Shown here piece by piece: positions 18,044-26,766 of a DNA stretch of 64,000 nucleotides (positions are counted from its first letter, which is position 1; each line of letters begins with the position of its first letter). Below the pieces are notes generated by a model. The model had not been told where the DNA came from. It searched no databases and saw nothing but the letters and a program-made list of their open reading frames with translations. This DNA comes from Brasilonema angustatum HA4187-MV1. GTDB taxonomy: Bacteria > Cyanobacteriota > Cyanobacteriia > Cyanobacteriales > Nostocaceae. Location of the stretch: the NCBI GenBank assembly GCA_019359695.1, contig JAHHGV010000013.1, positions 62,001 to 126,000 of the forward strand, written 5' to 3'. A program made the translations under genes and the position numbers.

Positions 18044-18464
18044 GGATATGTTTTTTTGGTGATTTTCCAGCTAAGCGATCATACTATACAGCGCGAAAGT
18101 AAAGAGAAGGTTAAGATTGTCCAAATGACTACTTTTTCTCACCCCGATATCGCAAAATATAATATTCTTTACTCGAAAAAATTTTCTCAGTGCAATTCGG
18201 TAATTCGGAAAACAAATAATACAATAGTACCTTTGTTTTAGTATAAGCTCAGCAAAAACACGCGTTTACAACAATAGTCGTTTAGGAAGTCTTTCCAATT
18301 CAGGGATCATAAAGTTCTATGAAACAGCTAAACGTCTTCAAATAAAAGTTTTGAAATTGTTAAAATACAGAGATAAAAAAACAAGATAATACAGAAATAA
18401 AAGAAAAAAATACTTAATTGATTGACATATTTGTACGAGAGTCCTTTGCATGAGTACTTTATAA
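18044..18464. other. Divergent promoter region of pstS and bioY
   Basis: About 420 AT-rich bases. Besides the Pho box at 18097-18115 I see no gene or RNA. Confidence 0.4.
18097..18115 (-). promoter_or_regulatory. Pho box upstream of pstS
   Basis: On the minus strand CTTAACCT-TCT-CTTTACTT gives two 8-base direct repeats with a 3-base spacer, the cyanobacterial PhoB (SphR) binding pattern. It ends 54 bases before the pstS start codon. This implies induction of the pst operon by phosphate starvation. Confidence 0.75.
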
Positions 18465-19052
18465 ATGCTAGCTGCATCCAATCAATTACTATGGTCTATG
18501 ATTGGCTTATTACTAACGATGGGTGGTACCTTTTTAGAAGGTTATGTCGCCACCTCACCGTTGAGTTGGAGTCAATATGGAATTCATGCATTTTCTCTAG
18601 GTGTCACCTATCAAATTGGTGGGGTGCTGCTAGCTGGTTGTTTAGGAGGTAAGAATGCTGGTGCGCTCTCGCAAATTGCGTATATAGTAATGGGGTTAAC
18701 ATTATTACCAGTATTTGCTGATGGTGGTGGCATTGGTTATGTTAAAGTATCCCAGTTTGGTTATTTGATCGGTTTTATTCCTGGAGCGTGGATTTGTGGG
18801 TTTTTCGCTTTTAAAGCTAGACCTCGATTAGAAACTCTTGCCTTTAGTTGCTTTTGTGGCTTGTTAATTGTCCACTTATGCGGTATTACTTATTTGATAC
18901 TCAGCTATGTTTTGCAATGGCAAGGAACAGAAACTCTGTCTTTGATGCAAGCTATGCTTAGATACTCCTGGTTTGCACTCCCTGGACAACTAGCCGTAGC
19001 TTGTGCTGTCGTCGTAATAGCATACGTGCTCCGCCACCTGATGTTTTACTAG
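18465..19052 (+). CDS. bioY: BioY-type biotin transporter S component
   Basis: A 195-aa integral membrane protein with about six hydrophobic segments, consistent with ECF S components. The cyanobacterial BioY pattern is present: YQIGGVLLAGCLGGKNAGALSQ, then GGIGYVKVSQFGYLIGFIPGAWICG. BioY captures biotin and can use a shared or solitary energising module; no ECF A/T gene is adjacent. It precedes lspA on the same strand with a repeat block between. Confidence 0.85.
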   Translation: MLAASNQLLWSMIGLLLTMGGTFLEGYVATSPLSWSQYGIHAFSLGVTYQIGGVLLAGCLGGKNAGALSQIAYIVMGLTLLPVFADGGGIGYVKVSQFGYLIGFIPGAWICGFFAFKARPRLETLAFSCFCGLLIVHLCGITYLILSYVLQWQGTETLSLMQAMLRYSWFALPGQLAVACAVVVIAYVLRHLMFY

Positions 19053-19077
19053 TCATGAGTCCAAAGTCAACAGTCAA

Positions 19078-19390
19078 TAGTGAGCCAGCGCGGACGCCAC
19101 ATGCCTCTGTCGGGAAACCCTCCTGCAGCAGTGGCTCGTCTTGGGGGTTTCCCCCATGAGCGACTGGTGAGACAGCGCTACAGGAGGGGAGCCACTGCGT
19201 TGGACGGGTTTCCCGGCTTGAAGCATGTGGCGTTCTCCCTCCGTAGGCGACTGCGTTAGCGCGCAGCGGAACCGAAGGTTCTCCCCGATAGCCGTAAGGC
19301 GTGGCGTTAGCCATAGGGCGAACCCGTAAGGGTCGAGAGTTGTTTGACTAATGACTGTTGACAAATGACTAATGACTAATGACTAATGAT
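19078..19390. repeat. GC-rich composite repeat block plus ATGACTA heptamers
   Basis: Between bioY and lspA lies a GC-rich stretch with several internal palindromes (for example gggggtttccccc near 19142). The segment from cttgggggtttccccc to gagacagcgct matches the reverse complement of the block near 26670-26710. It ends in TAATGAC heptamers (19346-19388) abutting lspA. Open frames on the minus strand here are repeat artefacts. Confidence 0.7.
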
Positions 19391-19399
19391 TAATTCACC

Positions 19400-19873
19400 A
19401 TGAGTGTAAAAAATTTCCTCTTCTGGGTTGCTGCCTTTTTAGCTTTTCTCTTAGACCAACTGACAAAATACTGGGTGGTGCAAACCTTTAACTCAGGACA
19501 AACACAAGCCCTGTTACCAGGGATATTTCATCTTACCTACGTTACCAACACTGGTGCAGCCTTTAGTTTGTTCACAGGGAAAGTAGAGTGGTTACGCTGG
19601 CTATCTTTAGGAGTGAGTTTAGCATTGATAGCACTGGCATGGTTTGCAGTGTTGAATTTTTGGGATCAACTAGGGTATGGTTTAATTTTAGGGGGAGCCA
19701 TCGGTAACGGCATTGACCGGTTTGTTCATGGCTACGTGGTTGATTTTCTGGATTTTCGACTAATTAACTTTCCAGTTTTTAACTTGGCAGATGTCTTTAT
19801 TAATATCGGTATTATTTGCCTACTGATTGCTACCTTTCAAAAAACACCCGCTTCACATCGTAGATCACGGTAA
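19400..19873 (+). CDS. lspA: Lipoprotein signal peptidase (signal peptidase II)
   Basis: A 157-aa membrane protein with four hydrophobic helices and the conserved motifs DQLTKYWV, VTNTGAAFS, GGAIGNGIDRFVHGYVVDFLDF and FNLADVFINIG. The two catalytic aspartates are those of GNGIDR and NLAD. It cleaves prolipoprotein signal peptides after diacylglyceryl transfer, for example on PstS and Ycf48 encoded in this window. Confidence 0.95.
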   Translation: MSVKNFLFWVAAFLAFLLDQLTKYWVVQTFNSGQTQALLPGIFHLTYVTNTGAAFSLFTGKVEWLRWLSLGVSLALIALAWFAVLNFWDQLGYGLILGGAIGNGIDRFVHGYVVDFLDFRLINFPVFNLADVFINIGIICLLIATFQKTPASHRRSR

Positions 19874-19890
19874 AAAGTCAAAGAAAAAAT

Positions 19891-19921
19891 AAAAAGTCCG
19901 TCTGACGGACTTTTTATTTTT
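19891..19921. terminator. Strong bidirectional terminator after lspA
   Basis: AAAAAGTCCGTC pairs perfectly with GACGGACTTTTT over a one-base centre, with T-runs on both strands. It lies between lspA (plus) and the convergent 20019-20675 gene. Confidence 0.9.
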
Positions 19922-20018
19922 TGACCCCAGACTCTCACCTGAGGGCATAGATTTCTTCAGATACGACAGTTAGGCAAGGCTAAAACTGCTTCTTGACTCC
20001 ATCTGTACTGGGCTATTT

Positions 20019-20675
20019 TTACCTACCAGAGCCTGGAGGTCCAGAGGGAGTTGGAGGAGTGCTGGGATCAGTGGTGCTGCCAGGGTTAGCAGGGTTACCA
20101 GCGGGAGGCGGGGCGATTTCATTTGTACCACCAGGAGTATTTGTAGTGCCTGGGTCAGCAGGTCCAGTACCTGGTACACCTGTGCCACCAGGAGTGCTGC
20201 TATCAGGAGCACCTGTTGTTCCACCAGGAGGAGTCGTTGGAACGTCGCCTGTACCACCACCAGGAGGAGTCGTTTTAGTATCTCCACTGGGGGTAGGATT
20301 AGCAGCAGGAGGCGGCGCGACTTCGTTGCTGCCGCCGGGAGTGCCTGTTGTGCCAGGATCAGCGGGTGCAGTGCCTGGTGTTCCTGTACCACCAGGGGTA
20401 CCGCTGTCAGAAGGTTTCTTTGGTGTTTCAGTACTGCTACCCGAAGGGCTTGATGTAGATGCTGAGCTTCCTTGACACCGGGAATTAAGAGGGTAATCCT
20501 TACAAAACTTTTCCTTATTTACCCTTGGTGAAAGTTTGAGTTCCCCCGATGATCCAGAGGATGGACCTCCGCTAGATTGACCTATCAGGAATTTGGTTGA
20601 CTGGGCAACAGCAACGTTGCTGGTTAAAGCTAGAGTTAGTGCTGCACCGATAAGGGTCAAATATTTTCCGTTCAT
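20019..20675 (-). CDS. Secreted Gly/Pro/Thr/Ser-rich low-complexity protein
   Basis: A 218-aa protein with a clear signal peptide (LTLIGAALTLALTSNVAVAQ). A short ordered segment follows (LSPRVNKEKFCKDYPLNSRCQ with two cysteines that could form a disulfide), then about 150 residues of imperfect repeats such as GTGxPGTxPADPGTTxTPGG and NEVAPPPAANP. I cannot name a family. It is probably an extracellular or periplasmic linker-type protein; the cysteine motif may be the functional part. Confidence 0.75.
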   Translation of the reverse strand: MNGKYLTLIGAALTLALTSNVAVAQSTKFLIGQSSGGPSSGSSGELKLSPRVNKEKFCKDYPLNSRCQGSSASTSSPSGSSTETPKKPSDSGTPGGTGTPGTAPADPGTTGTPGGSNEVAPPPAANPTPSGDTKTTPPGGGTGDVPTTPPGGTTGAPDSSTPGGTGVPGTGPADPGTTNTPGGTNEIAPPPAGNPANPGSTTDPSTPPTPSGPPGSGR

Positions 20676-21124
20676 ATTACTTCACCTCAACACCTCAACG
20701 GAGTACTTCCGCTCATTAAACCAAAATATGAGCTTTTAAGAAATCATCCTAAAAGAAGATATGTATTGTTGCTTTTAAAATTCTTATATGTTAACAATAT
20801 AGGGTTTATCTGTTTACTTTAATAAAGTAGTCAGGGAAAAAATACAGCATTGGAAGTCTCAACTTCACAAAATGTGAAGAAAGTAAAGGTAGACAAAACA
20901 AGCATGACAAGGTAACAAGAAAAATAATGGCAAGATTATGATGTGGGAAAATTAACAAGATAAGTTGAATTATTATTTATATATATTTTTGAAGTGTCAA
21001 ATTGAATCGGGAACAATTCCATGCCGCCAACGTCTTCGTAGGCTTATGATTACAATGGTGGAATACTAGCATCGAGGTTGCAATGCGCCCGATTCCTTAC
21101 CAATAAATGTGGTGTAAATAGCCG
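20676..21124. other. Divergent intergenic region
   Basis: About 450 AT-rich bases between the secreted protein and the penicillin-binding protein. A possible -10 hexamer (TACAAT near 21051) precedes the latter. Nothing else is supported. Confidence 0.35.
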
Positions 21125-23395
21125 ATGAGTTCCCCCCAACCGCCTCAAAAGCCACAAACTTTGCTTGGTCAAATAACTCAAGCAGTACAAACAATTCAAG
21201 CGAGAGTCGATTTCTCGAAACTAGCACTAAAACCAAACGCCAAGGTACCAGAACTTTTGGTGCAGGATTCAGGGGCGGATAAGGCGGAGGTGTATCCGTT
21301 GTTGGGCGATCGCTACATGCTAGGTCGCAGTTCCAAATCCTGCGATATTGTTGTCCGTAACCCAGTTGTCAGCCAAATTCACCTGTCTCTTTCACGGGAT
21401 TCTGCTCAAAGACAATCTGTTTTCGTTATTAAAGATGAAAACTCCACAAATGGCATTTATCGGGGTAAACGTCGGGTAAATTCTTTAGAGTTACGTCACG
21501 GCGATGTTCTCACTCTTGGACCTCCAGAACTCGCCGCCTCAGTCAGAGTGCAATACGTTGATCCACCTCCTTGGTATGTCAGAGCAGCAACTTGGACAGC
21601 TTACGGAGTGGGTGGAGCCACCGCCCTCATGGCTCTGGTTATTGGCGTCGAATCGCTGAAATTTTCTGTCAAACCTTTACCTGGAGCAACGCGAGCACCA
21701 GTAGTTGTTTACGCTCGTGATGGAGTCACCAAGTTACGCGAACCTCGGACGACTTCTCATATAGATATGAAGCAGTTGAAAGATTTTGGTCCTTACTTGC
21801 CAACTGCAGTCGTTGCTTCTGAAGATACCCGTTATTACTGGCACTTTGGAGTTGATCCGCTAGGGATTTTACGAGCCGTATTCATAAATAGCAAAAGCGG
21901 TGATATCCAGCAAGGAGCTAGTACCGTCACGCAACAAGTTGCCAGGAGTTTGTTCCGCGATTATGTTGGCAGGCAAGATTCTCTTGGGCGTAAAGTTCGA
22001 GAAGCGGTTGTCTCCCTAAAATTAGAAACGTTTTACAGTAAAGATTTCATCTTACTTACTTATTTAAATCGGGTTTTCTTAGGAGCAGATACCTCCGGTT
22101 TCGAGGATGCTTCTCGGTATTACTTTGACAAGTCAGCAAAAGAGCTAACTCTGTCAGAGGCGGCGACTTTGGTGGCAATTTTACCTGCTCCCAACGGTTT
22201 CGATTTTTGTGGAGGAGATAACCAGAACAAGTTAAGAACTATCGAGTACCGCAATCGAGTCCTCAAGCGGATGCTAGAGATAGGCAAAATCAAACCAGAT
22301 GAGTATAACCGAGCTAGGCGATCGCCTATTGAAATCAGCTCTAAAGTCTGCGAACGGCAGGCAAAAACAACTGCTCCTTATTTTTATAGTTATGTCTTTC
22401 AAGAACTAGAAGCCATTCTGGGAAAAGAACTGGCAACAGAAGGAAACTTTATTATTGAAACTCGGCTCGATCCAGCAATTCAAAAACAAGCAGAAGAAGC
22501 ACTGAGTAAACATATTGGCAACGCAGGGCCCTCTTTTGGTTTTTCTCAAGGAGCAATGCTAACTCTTGATTCCAGCGATGGAAGTATCCTGGCAATGATT
22601 GGAGGCAAGGATTATAAATCAAGCCAGTTCAATCGTGCGGTTCAATCAAAAAGACAACCAGGTTCCACCTTCAAAGTCTTTACTTACACAACTGCTATTG
22701 AGCAAGGCATTTCGCCCGGAAATTCATATTCGTGCTCTCCTTTTCGTTGGCAAGGCTTTACCTACAAACCATGTCGTACAAGCGCAGGTAGCTTGGATCT
22801 TGCCACAGGGCTAGCATTATCTGAAAACCCGATCGCATTGAGGATTGCCAAAGAAGTTGGGCTAGATAATATCGTGAAAACGGCGCGACGATTAGGGGTG
22901 AAGTCAGACCTAGATCCAGTTCCTGGCTTAGTTATAGGTCAAAGTGTCGTGAATGTCATGGAAATGACAGGTGCATTTGGCGCTATTGGTAATGGGGGTG
23001 TGTGGAATCGCCCTCATGCAATTAGCCGGATTCTAGATAGCAGTGATTGCCGCGATCCAAAGGATCTGAAAACTTGCCGTGTGATGTACTCCTATGACCA
23101 AGATCCGGATGCCAACAAACGAGTGCTACAACCTAACATTGCCAATACAATGATTGATCTTCTGCGCGGTGTGATCGCAAAGGGTACCGGTCGAAGTGCA
23201 CAACTAGGACTAGGGGAAGCAGGTAAAACAGGTACAACAGATAAAAACGTTGACTTGTGGTTTATTGGCTTTATTCCTAGTCGGCGGCTGGTGACTGGTA
23301 TTTGGTTGGGAAACGACAATAATGCCCCCACATCTGGCAGTAGTGCTCAAGCTGCTGAATTATGGGGAAAATACATGGGCAAAATTACCAAGTAA
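21125..23395 (+). CDS. Class A penicillin-binding protein with N-terminal FHA domain
   Basis: A 756-aa bifunctional peptidoglycan synthase. Residues about 60-145 form an FHA domain (YMLGRSSKSCDIVV, VSQIHLSL, ENSTNGIY) that should bind phosphothreonine. A membrane segment follows (about 155-178). The glycosyltransferase family 51 part has EDTRYYWHFGVD near 232 and QGASTVTQQ near 262. The transpeptidase part has STFK near 513, SEN near 565 and KTGTT near 700, all catalytic motifs intact. The cytoplasmic FHA suggests control by a Ser/Thr kinase, an inference from the domain. Confidence 0.94.
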   Translation: MSSPQPPQKPQTLLGQITQAVQTIQARVDFSKLALKPNAKVPELLVQDSGADKAEVYPLLGDRYMLGRSSKSCDIVVRNPVVSQIHLSLSRDSAQRQSVFVIKDENSTNGIYRGKRRVNSLELRHGDVLTLGPPELAASVRVQYVDPPPWYVRAATWTAYGVGGATALMALVIGVESLKFSVKPLPGATRAPVVVYARDGVTKLREPRTTSHIDMKQLKDFGPYLPTAVVASEDTRYYWHFGVDPLGILRAVFINSKSGDIQQGASTVTQQVARSLFRDYVGRQDSLGRKVREAVVSLKLETFYSKDFILLTYLNRVFLGADTSGFEDASRYYFDKSAKELTLSEAATLVAILPAPNGFDFCGGDNQNKLRTIEYRNRVLKRMLEIGKIKPDEYNRARRSPIEISSKVCERQAKTTAPYFYSYVFQELEAILGKELATEGNFIIETRLDPAIQKQAEEALSKHIGNAGPSFGFSQGAMLTLDSSDGSILAMIGGKDYKSSQFNRAVQSKRQPGSTFKVFTYTTAIEQGISPGNSYSCSPFRWQGFTYKPCRTSAGSLDLATGLALSENPIALRIAKEVGLDNIVKTARRLGVKSDLDPVPGLVIGQSVVNVMEMTGAFGAIGNGGVWNRPHAISRILDSSDCRDPKDLKTCRVMYSYDQDPDANKRVLQPNIANTMIDLLRGVIAKGTGRSAQLGLGEAGKTGTTDKNVDLWFIGFIPSRRLVTGIWLGNDNNAPTSGSSAQAAELWGKYMGKITK

Positions 23396-23447
23396 AAGGA
23401 GTCAGAACAGAGAATTCACCAATTTTTGGAGCCTGACTCCTAACAAT

Positions 23448-24941
23448 CTACCGATATCCTCGCCAGGGAAGAACCTCCAGGCTACCGTTAGGCTTAAACA
23501 GCACCTGGTAGTGTGCAAGAGGTTCTTTCTTATTTGGAGGAGCCAAGTTTGAGCCGTAGACATCTTGAAACATTTTAGGAAGGGGTGTTGCCCGATAATA
23601 GTCAACGGCTGGTTGGTTGAGTGGTTCGTAGTCGGCAATAACGCCATCTTTATTAACTGCTACCCGGTATCTCAAATCTTGTGCAAAAGTAGAAGAACTA
23701 CTCCAATTTTGGCGGATAGTGTTAGAAAGCTTTTGCTTCAAATCCTTGACTGCGTTAGGGTCTGTAATTTTTGTACCAACAACATCTGGCCTTTTGGTGT
23801 ATCCCCGCCAAGGGCTAACCTGTAGCACACCTGTTGTCGTAAAGACCACTCTATATTGGGCGATCGCTTCGTTTTTAGCAGAAGTGCGATTTGCCGGATT
23901 GTTAAGTAAGCTTGCTAAAGGAGTTTTCTCGACAGCATCATTTGCTTGCTTATTTACAGCTTTATATCCAACAATTGCACCATCTGCACCAACTCCCACA
24001 CGATATACCAAATCCTGACCTAGTCCTGAGCGTTTGTCCCAACTTGGATTAATTTTGTTATATAATTCACGGTTCAAGACACGCAGTTGAGATGCATCTG
24101 TGATTTCTCCAGATGTATTTAAAAGTACTTCTAAATCCTTGGTAACAGGTGGTGCACCTGGTGTGGGAGTTGCTGCAGTAGAATTTAGCACTACTGAGGA
24201 AGAAGCTGTTGTGGGCGTAAATGTAGGATTTGCGGCTATCTGTTCATTAGCAGTTGGTGTAGGAGTAACAGACGCCGTTGAAGGACTATTGACATTAGTA
24301 GTTTGATTGATATTTTGCTGTGTGTTCGCTTGGGGCGAGCGAACTTGTGGAGCTGGAATCATGGTAAAAGCAACAGCTGCTGCTGCCAAACTCGTCACTC
24401 CCACACTCGCAGGCACTGCCTGCTTGATCACAGCTTGACTGACACCGCCATGACGTCTGGCAACTGGTTGTAATTGTAATGTTAATTCTGGTAAAGTTTG
24501 ACTGTCTGCGAAAAACTGGTCTATCGCTTCGACTAAATCGAAGAACTGCACCGTGTTCAAATCGACTTGTATTCGCTGGTTTCCATTGTTGGAGTAAGAC
24601 TCTATTCCATCTGCTGCTGCATCAGAATGCACAATTAATCTATGTTGGTTATTGCCAATTTTCTGGAACTGCACTAACTCTGACTCAGTGTTATGCGCAT
24701 CGGCATGTGGCACACTACTCAAAAATTCTTGAGCATATGCACTGACTCCCCTAAGCAAACTTTCAAAAAATTCTCGCCCTCCACTTAGTGGTCTAGTGTA
24801 GCCAGATATATAGCATTCTGCATTTACCAATATAGATAATTCTGGCCGCAGTTCCTGAAAATGCGCTGCCCTTGAGGCATCACTTAAACCCTCCAGCAGT
24901 AGTGTGCAATTCGGTAAACTATACTTACGTTGAATATTCAT
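23448..24941 (-). CDS. DUF4335 family protein
   Basis: A 497-aa cyanobacterial protein. The N-terminal DUF4335 region (about 1-170) starts YSLPNCTLLLEGLSD. A hydrophobic segment near 180-195 is followed by a Thr/Pro/Ala-rich linker. The C-terminal 230 residues hold two related repeats, each ending in YRVVF...GVLQVSPWRGYTKRP or YQVLF...GSLEVLPWRGYR. It overlaps the upstream DUF3038 gene by four bases, so the two are translationally coupled. The function of the pair is not known. Confidence 0.85.
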   Translation of the reverse strand: MNIQRKYSLPNCTLLLEGLSDASRAAHFQELRPELSILVNAECYISGYTRPLSGGREFFESLLRGVSAYAQEFLSSVPHADAHNTESELVQFQKIGNNQHRLIVHSDAAADGIESYSNNGNQRIQVDLNTVQFFDLVEAIDQFFADSQTLPELTLQLQPVARRHGGVSQAVIKQAVPASVGVTSLAAAAVAFTMIPAPQVRSPQANTQQNINQTTNVNSPSTASVTPTPTANEQIAANPTFTPTTASSSVVLNSTAATPTPGAPPVTKDLEVLLNTSGEITDASQLRVLNRELYNKINPSWDKRSGLGQDLVYRVGVGADGAIVGYKAVNKQANDAVEKTPLASLLNNPANRTSAKNEAIAQYRVVFTTTGVLQVSPWRGYTKRPDVVGTKITDPNAVKDLKQKLSNTIRQNWSSSSTFAQDLRYRVAVNKDGVIADYEPLNQPAVDYYRATPLPKMFQDVYGSNLAPPNKKEPLAHYQVLFKPNGSLEVLPWRGYR

Positions 24942-25564
24942 TCCACCTCACCGTCAAAAAGACTAATCCAGAACCGCTGCATTCCAGCTGTACCAGTACA
25001 AAATAATAATTGTTCCAACAAAGTTATAGCTAGATCATTTAATTTTTCCTCGGAATTTAACGCTAAAACACCAGAACGTCGAGTATTCATTCGGCTCTTA
25101 AAGTGGCTTCTAAAGCGCTCTAAGTAGTTAGATAGACGTAAATTCTGTTCCAGTGGAAGCTGTTTTTCAACCATTTGTTGATGTATCGCTAGCAACTGGC
25201 GAATGACAACAGTTAAGCGTCGCGCAATGTAGCAACCAATAACCACTAAAGCTTTTGCTTCCATGATAGACAGAGGACGGCGGATATGTGCTCGTCGCAT
25301 GGGGTTGGTATTACGCATTTGCCATAAATTGACCCGGTTTTTAACAATTCCTTTAAGATCCAATTCTTCAGCAAATGCCAAAATAGCTTCAGAGCCACCA
25401 AGCTCTAGCGCTTCAATTGCCAGTAGCATAAGATCTATTTGCAACCTAGCTCTACGAGGACATCCCTGTCCTTCAACTACTGGTTGGGGTAAAGAGTCCA
25501 GAATCATCGGCACAGACTGGGGAGTTGGACTGTTAATTGGTGTGATACTAGCAGAAATATTCAT
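24938..25564 (-). CDS. DUF3038 family protein
   Basis: A helical protein of about 208 aa from ATG 25564 (ATG 25576 and TTG 25591 are alternatives). The DUF3038 core runs from RRARLQIDLMLLAIEALELGG to LLEQLLFCTGTAGMQRFW. It is coupled by an ATGA overlap to the DUF4335 gene, a neighbour pair conserved in cyanobacteria. No catalytic motif is visible; the two probably act together. Confidence 0.82.
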   Translation of the reverse strand: MNISASITPINSPTPQSVPMILDSLPQPVVEGQGCPRRARLQIDLMLLAIEALELGGSEAILAFAEELDLKGIVKNRVNLWQMRNTNPMRRAHIRRPLSIMEAKALVVIGCYIARRLTVVIRQLLAIHQQMVEKQLPLEQNLRLSNYLERFRSHFKSRMNTRRSGVLALNSEEKLNDLAITLLEQLLFCTGTAGMQRFWISLFDGEVE

Positions 25565-25950
25565 TATAGATACCATTAACGGTTGCAACAAACTGAGTAA
25601 AACTAATTTAAAATAGATTACCAGTCAATAAATCAGACTGATAGCATTATTGGCAAGTTTGCCTGATACATACATTACTTACTCTTTTGACACAAAGGTT
25701 TCCGCATTGCTTTTCATTAAAGTTTATAAATTTTAAGTTCTCTTAGCTGACTGGTTATATCCTTATATCCATAGCTTGGTGTAGATTCCAATAATCGTCA
25801 ATGGATAGACTTTTTTGAGGTCTCATACCAAGCGTATGACATTTTAGTGTACGATTTTTCCGGTATATACCTCCTGTTGAACCGAAAGCTTGCAATCGGG
25901 CGATAGTGGTTGTAGCTTGTACTGCTGGAACTAAAACTTTTCTCTATTTT
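25565..25950. other. Divergent intergenic region before apt
   Basis: About 385 bases with no gene. A GTG at 25906 would extend apt by 15 residues, but the family starts at ATG 25951. Confidence 0.35.
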
Positions 25951-26469
25951 ATGAATTTAAAGTCTCTGATTCGTGACATTCCAGATTTTCCTAAACCGGG
26001 AATTTTATTTCGCGATATCACTACGCTGCTGCGCGACCCTGAGGGATTGCGCTACACGGTTGACCTGTTTGCACAAAAAATAAAAGATGCTGGATTGACG
26101 GCAGAATACATAGTGGGAATAGAGTCACGGGGCTTTATTGTTGGCGCACCACTTGCTTATCAGTTAGGAACTGGTTTTATTCCTGTTCGTAAACGTGGTA
26201 AATTACCAGCAGCAGTCCACTCAATTGAGTACGCACTGGAGTACGGTACTGATTGTTTGGAAGTCCACCAAGACGCTTTGCATGCAGGAAGCCGAGTTTT
26301 GATTATAGACGACCTGCTCGCAACGGGTGGAACTGCAAGTGCAACGGCAAAATTAGTCCAAAAAATTGGCTGCAAACTTGAAGGTTTTGGGTTTATTATC
26401 GAGCTACATGATTTACAAGGACGAAAACATCTGCCAGATGTGCCCATCGTCACCCTTGTAGAATACTAG
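25951..26469 (+). CDS. apt: Adenine phosphoribosyltransferase
   Basis: A 172-aa type I phosphoribosyltransferase. The N-terminal [21 protein letters not shown] is the APT signature, [16 protein letters not shown] follows, and the PRPP loop is [16 protein letters not shown]. It salvages adenine plus PRPP to AMP. The stop codon falls inside the left arm of an inverted-repeat element. It is monocistronic here. Confidence 0.95.
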   Translation: MNLKSLIRDIPDFPKPGILFRDITTLLRDPEGLRYTVDLFAQKIKDAGLTAEYIVGIESRGFIVGAPLAYQLGTGFIPVRKRGKLPAAVHSIEYALEYGTDCLEVHQDALHAGSRVLIIDDLLATGGTASATAKLVQKIGCKLEGFGFIIELHDLQGRKHLPDVPIVTLVEY

Positions 26470-26578
26470 TACAATTCGGCAGGAGGCTCAATTAGCAGCT
26501 TTGCTGAAGGCGCAAAAGTTAACCACATAAAATTTTTGTGTCCTTCTAACGAGCAGATGACTCCCGCCTTAATGTACT
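26468..26578. mobile_element. Possible MITE overlapping the apt stop codon
   Basis: The ends AGTACAATTCGGCAGGAGGC and the reverse complement of the right end (AGTACATTAAGGCGGGAGTC) are imperfect inverted repeats, giving a 111-base element without coding capacity. The left arm begins within the apt stop codon. Confidence 0.45.
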
Positions 26579-26617
26579 GCTAAGTTAATAGTCTAGATTC
26601 CAAAATTTTTTTGACCC

Positions 26618-26766
26618 TTACGGGTTCGCCCTTCGGGTTCGCAGTCGCCTAGGTCGGGAGACCCTCCTGCAGCGCTGTCTCACCAGTCGCTCATGGGGGA
26701 AACCCCCAAGACCGCGCTGCTCACTATTGACTGTTGACTAACAAGTAATGACTAATGACTAATGAC
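26618..26766. repeat. GC-rich repeat block and heptamers before the permease gene
   Basis: This stretch contains the inverse copy of the 19130-19180 module (agcgctgtctcaccagtcgc onward), then TAATGAC heptamers. The permease start codon ATG 26762 is itself part of the last heptamer. Confidence 0.65.

Noticed and set aside
18958-19364. Minus-strand frames in the bioY-lspA gap
   Set aside because: They are made of GC-rich palindromic repeats seen elsewhere and overlap bioY.
19993-20475. Plus-strand 160-codon frame rich in Gly, Val and Pro
   Set aside because: It is the antisense of the secreted repeat protein, which has a signal peptide and better start.
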